The notes under the pieces are model-generated. The model searched no databases. It saw only the letters and a list, made by a program, of their open reading frames with translations, and was not told the DNA's origin. Source: a bacterium (GTDB taxonomy: Bacteria > Bacteroidota > Bacteroidia > Bacteroidales > Muribaculaceae). From it: DNA of 64,000 nucleotides. Shown here one piece after another: positions 1 to 9,277 of this stretch. Numbering within the stretch: the first letter of the stretch is position 1; the number at the start of each line of letters is the position of its first letter. The translations under genes and the position numbers were made by a program. Location of the stretch: assembly GCA_004563195.1 (NCBI GenBank), contig SFTJ01000008.1, positions 62,001 to 126,000 on the forward strand. Reading direction: 5' to 3'.

Positions 1-2284
1 CGGCATCGTTGAGCACTGCGGTCCACACCACACCTTCGCGATATTTCTCGATGCGTAGTATGCCTTCTTCGTAGTGATTCTCAGCATCGTAGGTGGTGGT
101 GTAGAAGTCGCCGTTATTCATAATCACCAATATGCGTTCATCGTTGAAAAACTCACCGAGCAGTGTGCCGCGGCCGTCGTAGTTGATGCGCAGCACATCG
201 GGGTCGAACCACACTTCGCGCCCGCCGAGGGTCGACACGCCTTTTTCCTTGAGCGAGATGCGGTGCACCTCGGCTTTGGTCACTAAGTTACCTTTGGCGA
301 GTTTGCCTTTCACGCCCAGATTGGCAAGGTCGACGTCGAATTGCAGTATTTTCATGCGCTGCTTGGGCTTTAGGGTGATGCGCAGGGTCTCTGCCTCGCC
401 GTTGGCATTGGCTGTGAACCACATTATCTTCGAGCCGGGCTTTCCTTGGGTGAGATTATACTCTTTGTCGCGCGTTACGCCGGTCACAGCGAAGCGTTTC
501 ATATATATGGCACCTCCACGACCGTCTTGATAAAGCACATTATAGATGGTGCGCTCGTCGTTGCGTTTAAACACATTGAGATAGAGCATGTTCTTGCCCA
601 CATAGAGCTTCTCTGCCACTTTCACCACCTTGAATCGGCCGTCCTTGTAGAAAATGATGATGTCATCTATGTCCGAACAGTTGCACACATATTCGTCTTT
701 CTTCAAGTTGGTGCCTATGAAGCCTTCTTCGCGGTTGATATAGAGTTTCTCGTTGGCTTCCACCACTTTCGATGCCACGATGGTGTCGAAATTGCGTATC
801 TGGGTGTTGCGAGGGAACTTTTCGCCGTATTTCTGCTTCAAGTGCTCAAACCACGCTATGGTGTGTTCCACCATGTGTGAGAGTTTGTAGTCGATTTCCT
901 TGATGCGCTCGTTGAGTGTGGCGATATAGTTGTCGGCTTTATCGGTATTGAACTTCAATATGCGCGCCATCTTTATCTCCATGAGTCGCAATATGTCGTC
1001 GGTGGTCACTTCGCGATAGAATTGTGGTTTGAATGGTTCCAAACGGCTGTCGATATGTGCCACTGCAGCATCCATATTCGGGGCGTTTTCGAAGCCTTTA
1101 TCCTTGTAGATGCGTTCTTCGATAAATATCTTTTCGAGCGAAGCAAAGTGCAGCGATTCGAGTGTCTCGTTGCGCTGTATCTCGAGTTCTTTGCGGAATA
1201 TCTCCATGGTGCGATCCACGCTGTAGCGCAGCACATCGCTCACGGTGAGGAATTGGGGCTTGTGGTCCTTAATCACGCAGCAGTTGGGCGATAGGCTCAC
1301 CTCGCAGTCGGTAAAGGCATAGAGGGCGTCGATGGTCTTGTCGCTCGACACACCGGGCTGCAGTGTAACCACTATCTCGGCTTGCTCGGCGGTATAGTCT
1401 ACCACGCTGCGTATCTTTATCTTGTTCTTTTCGGCTGCCTTGAGTATCGACTCTTTGAGTGCAGTGCCGGTTTTGCCGTATGGAAGATCGGTGATAACGA
1501 GTGTCTTATTGTCGCGCTTATCTATTTTCGAACGAATTCTCACCGAGCCGCCTCGCTCGCCGTCGTTATAATGGCTCACATCCACATAGCCTCCGGTGGT
1601 CTGGAAGTCGGGATAGAGCTGAAATTCTTCGTTCTTGAGATACGACACGGCTGCATCGCACACTTCATTGAAGTTGTGCGGCAATATCTTGCACGACAAG
1701 CCCACGGCTATACCTTCGGAGCCATAGATGAGCAGCAACGGGAACTTGGCGGGCAATGTGATAGGCTCGTCCTTGCGACCGTCGTACGATTTGGTCCACT
1801 CCGTCACCTTGGGACTGAACACTGTTTCGAGGGCGAAATGCGACAATCGGGCTTCGATGTAACGAGGAGCGGCTGCCTGGTCGCCGGTGAGCACGTTACC
1901 CCAGTTTCCTTGGGTGTCGATAAGCAAGCCCTTTTGACCCAGGGTCACAAGCGCTCCATATATCGAGGCATCGCCGTGCGGGTGATACTGCATAGTGCTA
2001 CCCACCAGGTTTGCCACCTTGTTAAATCGTCCGTCGTCAAGCTCTTTCATGGCATGCAATATTCGGCGCTGCACGGGCTTGAGGCCGTCCTCAATGTGTG
2101 GAACGGCGCGCTCAAGTATTACATAAGAGGCATAGTCGATAAACCAATTTTGGTACATCCCCGAGAGGTGCAGTTTCTTGTCCTTAGGCACTACATACGC
2201 TGAGTGCCCGGCTTTCTCGTTGCCTTCGTCGCCAACGGTGCCATCGTCGAGCATCTCGTATTCTTCGTTTTCGTCTTCTTTCAT
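1..2284 (-). CDS. parC: DNA topoisomerase IV subunit A (partial, 5' part)
   Basis: Type IIA topoisomerase DNA-cleavage subunit, which would pair with ParE to decatenate and relax DNA. The reading frame is open from the ATG at 2284 to the window edge (about 761 codons), so the C-terminus is missing. The N-terminus has an acidic lead-in, then the breakage-reunion core: DGLKPVQRRIL near residues 66-76, HPHGDASIYG at 101-110 (the quinolone-resistance region) and AAAPRYIEARL, with catalytic tyrosine Y142. Later sequence reads as the coiled coil and the start of the C-terminal propeller. Bacteroidetes ParC is often annotated as gyrase/topoisomerase IV subunit A. The missing C-terminus and the absence of parE in the window leave GyrA as a less likely alternative. 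Confidence 0.9.
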   Translation of the reverse strand, partial: MKEDENEEYEMLDDGTVGDEGNEKAGHSAYVVPKDKKLHLSGMYQNWFIDYASYVILERAVPHIEDGLKPVQRRILHAMKELDDGRFNKVANLVGSTMQYHPHGDASIYGALVTLGQKGLLIDTQGNWGNVLTGDQAAAPRYIEARLSHFALETVFSPKVTEWTKSYDGRKDEPITLPAKFPLLLIYGSEGIAVGLSCKILPHNFNEVCDAAVSYLKNEEFQLYPDFQTTGGYVDVSHYNDGERGGSVRIRSKIDKRDNKTLVITDLPYGKTGTALKESILKAAEKNKIKIRSVVDYTAEQAEIVVTLQPGVSSDKTIDALYAFTDCEVSLSPNCCVIKDHKPQFLTVSDVLRYSVDRTMEIFRKELEIQRNETLESLHFASLEKIFIEERIYKDKGFENAPNMDAAVAHIDSRLEPFKPQFYREVTTDDILRLMEIKMARILKFNTDKADNYIATLNERIKEIDYKLSHMVEHTIAWFEHLKQKYGEKFPRNTQIRNFDTIVASKVVEANEKLYINREEGFIGTNLKKDEYVCNCSDIDDIIIFYKDGRFKVVKVAEKLYVGKNMLYLNVFKRNDERTIYNVLYQDGRGGAIYMKRFAVTGVTRDKEYNLTQGKPGSKIMWFTANANGEAETLRITLKPKQRMKILQFDVDLANLGVKGKLAKGNLVTKAEVHRISLKEKGVSTLGGREVWFDPDVLRINYDGRGTLLGEFFNDERILVIMNNGDFYTTTYDAENHYEEGILRIEKYREGVVWTAVLNDA

Positions 2285-2488
2285 CGTGTCAGATCTGTTT
2301 TTCTCTATCCTTTTGTGCTGCTCGGCTGTTACTTTTAGCCCCGCCTTGCTTTACACAATATTTCTAATTTGCGATAAAATTACAAAATAATGAGCATTTT
2401 AGCAAGCAAAATCGTCCCTTCACCCCTTTCACGCCTCGTTTTGACCGCTATTTTAACACAATTTTCAGTTATTGTCCACAGAATTTAT

Positions 2489-2496
2489 TAATTTTG
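2489..2496 (+). promoter_or_regulatory. Candidate Bacteroidetes -7 box of the RiPP cluster
   Basis: TAATTTTG matches the TAnnTTTG consensus and lies 62 bases before the first precursor ATG. No convincing -33 box is seen. Confidence 0.4.
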
Positions 2497-2558
2497 CATT
2501 CGGCAGTATTATTCAAATACGATAAACTATCGAAAGCAAATAAACAAATCGTTGTATT

Positions 2559-2753
2559 ATGAAAACTTTTAACGAATTAAAATACGAAGCCAACGAGCTC
2601 CTCAGTTCCTCAGAACTTTACGAAATTAAGGCCGGGAAGCAAAATATACAATTGCACAACGAATGTACAAAAATTTGCACACAATGCCTTATCTGTCCTT
2701 CGGAATGTACAGTTTGCACTACTAATGTAAAAAACATCTTTCGCCGAAAATAA
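2559..2753 (+). CDS. Putative RiPP precursor peptide 1, Cys-rich core
   Basis: A 64-residue peptide directly before a radical SAM maturase. Residues 14-26 (ELLSSSELYEIKAG region) have the spacing of a double-glycine leader: Leu -12, Ser -11, Glu -8, Leu -7, Ile -4, Ala -2, Gly -1, so cleavage is predicted after KAG. The core of about 38 residues has six cysteines arranged as C-X3-C-X2-C, two residues, then C-X3-C-X2-C (CTKICTQC and CPSECTVC), and ends in a basic FRRK tail. The leader is nearly identical to that of the small gene at 2880, which strongly supports a precursor role. The product type (thioether, other crosslink or metal binding) cannot be read from sequence. It resembles the GG-Bacteroidales class of natural product precursors but has AG in place of GG. 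Confidence 0.75.
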   Translation: MKTFNELKYEANELLSSSELYEIKAGKQNIQLHNECTKICTQCLICPSECTVCTTNVKNIFRRK

Positions 2754-2879
2754 TAGTCAAAAACTCGACAATAATAGTTAAAAAGCTGCATACAGTTTAT
2801 TTTGATATTGATTTTGTAACAAACTTGACCTACATTTACACAAAACTTTTACAAAAAAAGACAATTGTATCACAAGCTT

Positions 2880-2996
2880 ATGAAATCAAGTCAAGATTAT
2901 TCAATTCAAGCAAAAGAATTGCTTAGCGGTTCCGAACTGTACGAGATTAAGGCAGGTGACAAAAATCCTCCCGTACTTCTGTCGTTATGGATATAA
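2880..2996 (+). CDS. Putative RiPP precursor peptide 2, short Cys-free core
   Basis: A 38-residue peptide from the ATG at 2880 to the TAA at 2994-2996, 33 bases before the maturase gene. It begins MKSSQDYSIQAKELLSGSEL and continues YEIKAG, matching the leader of the gene at 2559 over ELLSxSELYEIKAG. The predicted core after KAG is only 12 residues, DKNPPVLLSLWI: no cysteine, two prolines and a hydrophobic end with one Trp. The shared leader argues that the same maturase and C39 protease would act on it. It could be a second product, a helper peptide, or a shortened remnant of a longer core; nothing in the sequence decides between these. Confidence 0.7.
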   Translation: MKSSQDYSIQAKELLSGSELYEIKAGDKNPPVLLSLWI

Positions 2997-3029
2997 TTAT
3001 CATTCCATAATTATTTCAACAATACAAAA

Positions 3030-4517
3030 ATGAACGATATAGAATATATCTCTTTCAACCCACTTTATACTCTCAAGCCCGATGATGGCAGAGCATTAAT
3101 ATTAGCAAGGTGGGTTGGAAGAAATCTTTTAGACGACATCGACGACTCATTTACCAATGCCGTTCATCCCATTTATGCCATGATTCTCAGTTTCGTGGAT
3201 GGTAGCGAAAAATCCGAATGCATCAAAGCCGCTGCCGACTATCTCGGCGTTGACCAAAAATTAGTGGCTGATTTTATCGAAAGCCTTATCGACAACCCAA
3301 ATCAGGTGTATCTAAAAAGCAAAGAGGGAATCTCGTCTTTTCCGCCTCACACCATAGTGTCGAGCAATAGCCCTCAACACGAAAAACGGTACGAACCCGC
3401 GATTTTCGATTACGACAAAGCCGATGTGACAATGAAACGACACTTCACGCCTTCTACCCTAACACTGATGGTTAATAATGTGTGTCTCACCGACTGCGTT
3501 TATTGCTATCAAGACAAATCGCGTGTGGCTAACTGCACCATTCCGCTCGAACGAATTTTGCAAATAATTCACGAAGCAAAAGAGCTGCATGTTAACACAT
3601 TCGACGTCATTGGCGGCGAATTTTTTCTTTATAGACATTGGGAAGAAGTGCTTAGCGAACTCACTAAACTCGGCTACAGCCCTTATCTATCCACCAAGAT
3701 GCCTCTCACGCCTCACATAGTGGAAACCCTCGCCAAACTCAAGATTCGCGATATTCAGATTTCACTCGATACTCTTATTGAGCAACATCTTATCGACTCA
3801 CTCGGTGTGAAGCAAGGCTACGCTCAGCAAATGATCGATTCGCTCCGATTGCTCAACGAGCATCACATTCCTGTGATGATTCATTCGGTGGTGACTCGCT
3901 TCAATGGCTCCGTCGACGATATGAAATCGATTTACGACGTTCTTTGCTCTCTGCCTAACATCACCGACTGGCATATCGTGAAAGGCGACCCCACTCTTTA
4001 CCCTCGCCGCCCTTACTCCGAAATCAAAGTCAGCGACAACGACCTCGCCACCGTGTCGGCTTATCTCAATTCGCTTAAACAGGAAGCTAAATTCGGCATA
4101 CGTGCTCCGCAACCCGACGCTCCTGCCGAATCGCCCGCCGAAAACAGCCACGACGACCAAAGTAAAACTGCCGAAGAAGCTTTTTTCGGCAACCGAACTT
4201 TCTGCAGCGGACTCTTTTCGGCTCTTTACATTCTCCCCGACGGCAAGGTAACTATGTGCGAACAGCTTTATTGGAATCCGCAATTTATCATCGGCGATGT
4301 ATGCAAGAATTCTATCGCCGAAATTTGGAACTCCGAGAAAGCCAAATCGCTGTTCTTCATCAAGCAGGACGATATCCCCGCCGACTCTCTCTGCCACTCT
4401 TGCACCCGATTTGACGACTGCCGCAATCTGCGACAAGTGTGCTATCGCGAAATCGTGAAAAAATACGGCAACAGCCACTGGTATTATCCCGACGTGAATT
4501 GCCCTTACGCTCGATAA
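3030..4517 (+). CDS. Radical SAM/SPASM peptide maturase
   Basis: A 495-residue radical SAM enzyme expected to modify the precursors encoded just upstream. Residues 1-100 look like a PqqD-type RiPP recognition element (short strands, then helices around HPIYAMILSFVDG and a DxKLVADFIESL helix). The radical SAM cluster motif is C152-X3-C156-X2-C159 (CLTDCVYC). The C-terminal part has the SPASM-type cysteines C392, C410, C425, C455, C458, C464, C471 and C491, which would hold auxiliary Fe-S clusters. An acidic, Pro/Ala-rich linker lies near residues 360-385. The order precursor-precursor-maturase-receptor-exporter fits Bacteroidales RiPP operons. The exact reaction (thioether, C-C or C-O link, epimerisation) is not predictable here. 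Confidence 0.85.
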   Translation: MNDIEYISFNPLYTLKPDDGRALILARWVGRNLLDDIDDSFTNAVHPIYAMILSFVDGSEKSECIKAAADYLGVDQKLVADFIESLIDNPNQVYLKSKEGISSFPPHTIVSSNSPQHEKRYEPAIFDYDKADVTMKRHFTPSTLTLMVNNVCLTDCVYCYQDKSRVANCTIPLERILQIIHEAKELHVNTFDVIGGEFFLYRHWEEVLSELTKLGYSPYLSTKMPLTPHIVETLAKLKIRDIQISLDTLIEQHLIDSLGVKQGYAQQMIDSLRLLNEHHIPVMIHSVVTRFNGSVDDMKSIYDVLCSLPNITDWHIVKGDPTLYPRRPYSEIKVSDNDLATVSAYLNSLKQEAKFGIRAPQPDAPAESPAENSHDDQSKTAEEAFFGNRTFCSGLFSALYILPDGKVTMCEQLYWNPQFIIGDVCKNSIAEIWNSEKAKSLFFIKQDDIPADSLCHSCTRFDDCRNLRQVCYREIVKKYGNSHWYYPDVNCPYAR

Positions 4518-4579
4518 TCATAACGCTCTAACTATTAGTAACTTTACTAATCACATTAAAAGAATAAACTATCTTGGAT

Positions 4580-6880
4580 ATGAAAATATTTGCAACTATA
4601 ATTATATTTCTTGCCGGCATCTACGGCAGCCTGTCGGCACAAACACTGCACGGCACAGTGGTAACCTCAGACGGCGAAGCCGTGCGACTCGCCAACGTAG
4701 CTATCCTCAACCCAACCGACTCTACATACATAGCAGGCACTATTACTCACGATAACGGCACTTTCAGCATCGCTGCCGACAGCAAAAACTTAATAAAAGT
4801 GTGGTGCACCGGTTTTATGCCCTATTTGGGCAAGGTGGCAAATGCCAATATGCGCATTGTGCTCTCGCCCGACACTATTATGCTCGGCGAGGTGGAAGTG
4901 AAAGCCGCAAAACCATTGTCACGCATCGAGGGCGATGCCATTGTAACCAACATTCGTGGCACTATTCTCCAAAACATTGGCACAGCTAAGGATGTGCTTG
5001 GATATCTGCCCGGCATCATCAGCGTGCAAGGTGGAATAGAAGTGCTAGGCAAGGGCGCTCCTACTTTCTACATCAACGGCAGAAAAATGCGCAGCTACAC
5101 CGAACTCGACATGCTTAAATCAAATAAAATAAAGAAAGTGGAATTGGTAACCAATCCCGGAGCTCGCTACGATTCATCGGTTAATGCAGTGATTCGCATC
5201 AGTGCCGACCGCGACCCGGGTGAAGGTTTTGCCATCGACAACACTGCTCGCTTGGGCTATCGCGACTTTGTATATGGCGGCGACGACCTTAGCCTTAATT
5301 ACCGCACCGGCAAACTCGACGTTTTCAGCAACTTAAAGTATGGCTACAACAAATCGAAAGGCCACAGCACAAACGTGCAAAACTCTTGGCTTCAATCAAG
5401 CTATCGCCAAGAAATAGGTCTCGAATCGGAAGGCAAATCGCAAATCTATGACGCTCAGTTAGGCGCCGACTACACTATTTCTAACACAAGCTCTACCGGC
5501 GTGTACTACAAACTCACATGCCAACCGTACGACAAAAACACCATCTACACCGGCAACATCTATATCGACAATATTCTCAACGAGTCGAGCCTCATCGATC
5601 AGGACTCCAACACTCATCTCACTTCACACACTGTAGATGGCTACTACACTGCCATATTTGGCAAATGGACCTTCGACGCTGCTTTCGACTTGCTTTGGAA
5701 ATACTCCGATGATGATATCCTCAGCAACGAACTCATCAATAACACTGACAAACTGAGCCTCAACACCGAATCGAACGTCGATTCGCGTATGTTTGCCGCC
5801 GAAGCTCACGCTTCGCACCCTTGGCTTAAAGGTAATTTCAGTTTTGGCGCCGAATATATCGACAGCCGCCGAAACGACGATTTTTTCAATCCCGAACACG
5901 TGCTCAACGACAACCAACTCGTGCTCGACGAGCGCAACGCCGGCATCTATGCCCAGACTGCTCAACGCCTCGGCAAAGTTACTATGCAATTAGGCTTGCG
6001 CTATGAGCACATCGAAAGCCGATACCACGAGTTCGGCAAGTTCATTCCCGAGCAGTCGAAAACCTACAATAAGGTGCTGCCTTCTGTCACCCTCGTGCTA
6101 CCTATTGGCAAAAATATGCTCCAACTCAGCTATTCGCGCAAGTATAAGCGCCCGCTTTATTCGCAACTTAGCAGCAGCATCTACTATGTGAACCGTTATC
6201 TCTATCAGAGCGGCAACCCGCTGCTTAAATCGGAATACAGCCACAACATCAGCGCTAACTACCGTTTCGGTCAATTCATGATTATGGCTAACTACGGCTT
6301 GACCGACGGTAAGATAATCTCCGAAATTTCGCAATACGGCGACAACTCAAATATCACTCTACTCCGCAAGGAAAACTCTACTCATGACTTGCACGAACTG
6401 CAAGCTTTCGTAACCTATATGCCTCAATTCGGCAACTATTTCTCTGTGCTCACCGCCGGTATTATGGCTCAGTTCTATAAAATCGACTATTGTGGCACTA
6501 TTCGCAATATGAATAACCCCATAGGCATGGTTCAGTGGAAAAACATAGTGGCTCTGCCGCGCAATCTCAAGCTGGAGGCATCGCTCACTTGGCGCACTTG
6601 CGGTGAAGCCGAGAACATCGATATGGGCCACACTTGGTCGATTAACGCCGGAATTACCAAGGTGTTCAACCGCCATTGGCAAGCAAAAATCTCGGTTAAC
6701 GATATTTTCAACACCGCTCGCAAAAGCTACAACACCATCTACAGCGATTGCCGCGACATCTACCTCGAAAAATATGTCAACACCCGCGGCGTGGAATGTT
6801 CGGTGAGATATATGTTCAACACCACCAAGAGCAAATATAAAGGCAAAGGTGCCGGAAACAACGAAAAACCTCGCTTATAA
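4580..6880 (+). CDS. Outer-membrane beta-barrel / TonB-receptor-like protein of the RiPP cluster
   Basis: A 766-residue outer-membrane protein. I chose the ATG at 4580 over a TTG two codons upstream because it gives a clean signal peptide (MKIFATIIIFLAGIYGSLSA, then Q). Residues about 22-100 are a carboxypeptidase-regulatory-like beta sandwich. Then comes a plug-like segment (KDVLGYLPGI, FYINGRK, KIKKVELVTNPGARYDSS) and a long series of amphipathic strands typical of the OMP_b-brl_3 family. It lies 62 bases after the maturase and 27 before the exporter, so it is probably co-transcribed. In such clusters this family is thought to move or sense the product at the outer membrane; that role is inferred. 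No TonB box was identified. Confidence 0.8.
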   Translation: MKIFATIIIFLAGIYGSLSAQTLHGTVVTSDGEAVRLANVAILNPTDSTYIAGTITHDNGTFSIAADSKNLIKVWCTGFMPYLGKVANANMRIVLSPDTIMLGEVEVKAAKPLSRIEGDAIVTNIRGTILQNIGTAKDVLGYLPGIISVQGGIEVLGKGAPTFYINGRKMRSYTELDMLKSNKIKKVELVTNPGARYDSSVNAVIRISADRDPGEGFAIDNTARLGYRDFVYGGDDLSLNYRTGKLDVFSNLKYGYNKSKGHSTNVQNSWLQSSYRQEIGLESEGKSQIYDAQLGADYTISNTSSTGVYYKLTCQPYDKNTIYTGNIYIDNILNESSLIDQDSNTHLTSHTVDGYYTAIFGKWTFDAAFDLLWKYSDDDILSNELINNTDKLSLNTESNVDSRMFAAEAHASHPWLKGNFSFGAEYIDSRRNDDFFNPEHVLNDNQLVLDERNAGIYAQTAQRLGKVTMQLGLRYEHIESRYHEFGKFIPEQSKTYNKVLPSVTLVLPIGKNMLQLSYSRKYKRPLYSQLSSSIYYVNRYLYQSGNPLLKSEYSHNISANYRFGQFMIMANYGLTDGKIISEISQYGDNSNITLLRKENSTHDLHELQAFVTYMPQFGNYFSVLTAGIMAQFYKIDYCGTIRNMNNPIGMVQWKNIVALPRNLKLEASLTWRTCGEAENIDMGHTWSINAGITKVFNRHWQAKISVNDIFNTARKSYNTIYSDCRDIYLEKYVNTRGVECSVRYMFNTTKSKYKGKGAGNNEKPRL

Positions 6881-6907
6881 TAACCCTCATCATCAGCTCT
6901 TCCGCCC

Positions 6908-9109
6908 ATGGCTTACGGTTTTCATTGCATCTACCAGCGCGACTCTATGCAGTGCGGCATAGCTTGCTTGGCTATGATTTGCCGACACTACGGCAAAAAC
7001 TGCTCGGTCGACGGCATTTCGCAGATTTGCCACGCTTCTGCCGAGGGGCTGTCGATGCTCGCCATTGGCGATGCTGCTGAAAAGCTCGGGTTGCAATCGA
7101 TCGGTGCCCGTCTAACCATCCAACGACTCAAAGAATGTCCGCTGCCTTGCATTTTGCATTGGCAGCAGCGGCACTTTGTGGTACTTTTCAAAATAAAGAA
7201 TAACCGATATTATATCGCCGACCCCGCCAAAGGCATCAGCAAAATGTCGCAACGCCAATTCGAAGAAGGTTGGCTAAGTTGCCGCAACGACGATAACCAA
7301 CCCGCCGGTGTGGCTATGATTTTGCAACCCACGCCTCGATTTTTTGCCACTTCTTCGCGCCTTAGCGACAACGACGACAGTCGCTCGCTGCGATTCTACT
7401 TGAGTTATATCTCAAAATATCGCAACCGGTTAACCGCCACCATTTTGGCGCTAATAGTGGGCAGCGTGCTGCAATTGGCGCTCCCCATCCTAACACAAAA
7501 AATAGTGGATGTGGGCATCAAAAACCAAGATTTGGGATTTATCGGGCTGATTTTGCTGGCTCAGCTCATGATTACCGTGAGCCGCACAACCATCGATTTC
7601 GTCAGACGATGGATATTGCTGAAAATAGGCATGAACATCAACATAGCTTTGCTATGCGACTTCTTCGACAAACTGCTGCGATTACCGATGGCTGTGTTCG
7701 ACACCAAAGCCACCGGCGACCTCATTCAGCGTATGATCGACCATTCGCGCGTCAATTCTTTCATCACTCAAGACACGCTCAACACCGCATTTGCAGCATT
7801 CTCGTTTGTGGCGTTTTCGGTGGTTCTCGCCTGCTACGACATAGGCGTATTTGCCATATTCTTAGCCGGTAGCGCCATCTATGCGCTGTGGCTCGCCATA
7901 TTCTTGCGCCGGCGCAAGGTGCTCGACTACGAACTTTTCGACAAAAAAGCCAACGATAGCAATAAGACTTTCGAATTTCTCTCTGCCATGCAGGAAATAA
8001 AACTGCAAAACTGCGAAAACCGCCGCCTCAACGAGTGGAAAAAGATACAAACCGACCTGTTCGCCATTCAGACCAAGATTCTTCGTCTGAATCAAACTCA
8101 GGAAGCGGGTTGCATTTTCATCAATGAGATGAAAAACATAGTAATCACGGTGGCTGCGGCAAGCGCAGTTATCGATGGCTCTATGACTTTGGGTATGATG
8201 CTCGCCGTGCAGTATATCATAGGTCAACTCAGCGCTCCTGTAGAGCGGCTGATGTCGCTGCTCTACTCGATGCAGGACGTCAGCATCAGCCTCGAACGCA
8301 TCAACGAGGTGCGCCGTATCAACGATGAAAACCCGGCCGACTCGCTCGCTTGCAGCATCGAGAATCCGCAAGCCGGACTATCATTTCACAATGTCTCGTT
8401 CCGCTACGACCCGCACGCCTTGAATCTCACCCTCAGCGACATCTCCATTCACATTCCTCACGGCAAGGTCACCGCCATAGTGGGTGCAAGCGGAAGCGGC
8501 AAAACCACATTGCTCAAACTTCTTTTGGGCTACTACCCTATGGAGCAAGGCAAGATTACCATAGGCAACACCGATTTGGCTTCGCTCAACAAAAAATGGT
8601 GGCGTAGGCAGTGCGGCGTGGTGATGCAGGACGGTGTGATTTTCTCGGAATCGATAGCCCGTAACATTGCTGTCGACGACTCCGACATCGATTTCGAACG
8701 CATGACTTACGCAGCAAAAATTACCTGCATTCACGACTACATTTCTTCACTTCCGCTGAAATACAACACTCGCATAGGTCGCGACGGCACCGGTCTGAGT
8801 ATGGGGCAAAAACAACGCATACTCATAGCACGCGCCGTGTATCGCAATCCGCAGTACATTTTCCTTGACGAAGCCACCAATTCGCTCGATGCCAACAGCG
8901 AACGTGCCATCGTGGAGAATCTCCACAGCTTCTATCACGGCAAGACGGTGGTGGTGATAGCCCACCGCCTCAGCACCGTGCGCCATGCGCATCAGATAGT
9001 GGTGCTCAACGACGGCAAGGTGGTGGAAGCAGGCACTCACCGGCAACTAACCGCTGCCCGCGGAGCTTACTACAATCTCGTAAAAAACCAGCTCGAACTC
9101 GGCAACTAA
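6908..9109 (+). CDS. Peptidase-C39 ABC exporter (bacteriocin-type processing transporter)
   Basis: A 733-residue fusion of a leader peptidase, a six-helix ABC membrane domain and an ATPase. The N-terminal C39 domain shows Q10, catalytic C16 (QRDSMQCGIACLAM), H89 and D105 (YYIADPAKG). The membrane domain spans about residues 160-440. The nucleotide-binding domain has Walker A GASGSGKTT near 525, signature LSMGQKQR near 630 (usually LSGGQ), Walker B YIFLDEA near 650 and the switch His in IAHRLST. C39 enzymes cut after double-glycine-type leaders, matching the AG sites in the two precursors upstream. No HlyD-type adaptor or TolC-type channel gene is adjacent, so either they are elsewhere or the neighbouring beta-barrel takes part. 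Confidence 0.92.
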   Translation: MAYGFHCIYQRDSMQCGIACLAMICRHYGKNCSVDGISQICHASAEGLSMLAIGDAAEKLGLQSIGARLTIQRLKECPLPCILHWQQRHFVVLFKIKNNRYYIADPAKGISKMSQRQFEEGWLSCRNDDNQPAGVAMILQPTPRFFATSSRLSDNDDSRSLRFYLSYISKYRNRLTATILALIVGSVLQLALPILTQKIVDVGIKNQDLGFIGLILLAQLMITVSRTTIDFVRRWILLKIGMNINIALLCDFFDKLLRLPMAVFDTKATGDLIQRMIDHSRVNSFITQDTLNTAFAAFSFVAFSVVLACYDIGVFAIFLAGSAIYALWLAIFLRRRKVLDYELFDKKANDSNKTFEFLSAMQEIKLQNCENRRLNEWKKIQTDLFAIQTKILRLNQTQEAGCIFINEMKNIVITVAAASAVIDGSMTLGMMLAVQYIIGQLSAPVERLMSLLYSMQDVSISLERINEVRRINDENPADSLACSIENPQAGLSFHNVSFRYDPHALNLTLSDISIHIPHGKVTAIVGASGSGKTTLLKLLLGYYPMEQGKITIGNTDLASLNKKWWRRQCGVVMQDGVIFSESIARNIAVDDSDIDFERMTYAAKITCIHDYISSLPLKYNTRIGRDGTGLSMGQKQRILIARAVYRNPQYIFLDEATNSLDANSERAIVENLHSFYHGKTVVVIAHRLSTVRHAHQIVVLNDGKVVEAGTHRQLTAARGAYYNLVKNQLELGN

Positions 9110-9277
9110 ACCATGCCCTCTCGGCCTCTATTTGGAGAATTGACAGCCCCACATGCCGACAACATAAAATCACATCTATCAGAAACTTTGTTAAAAACTT
9201 GCCACAATCGCACATTTTAGTTTACTTTGCAGTTTGAATGTAAAAATGGTAAAAAAGCTATATTATTTTTAGACAAA

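Noticed and set aside
1382..2203. Open frame of 273 codons on the plus strand inside parC
   Set aside because: Antisense to a clear topoisomerase gene; no recognisable protein features.
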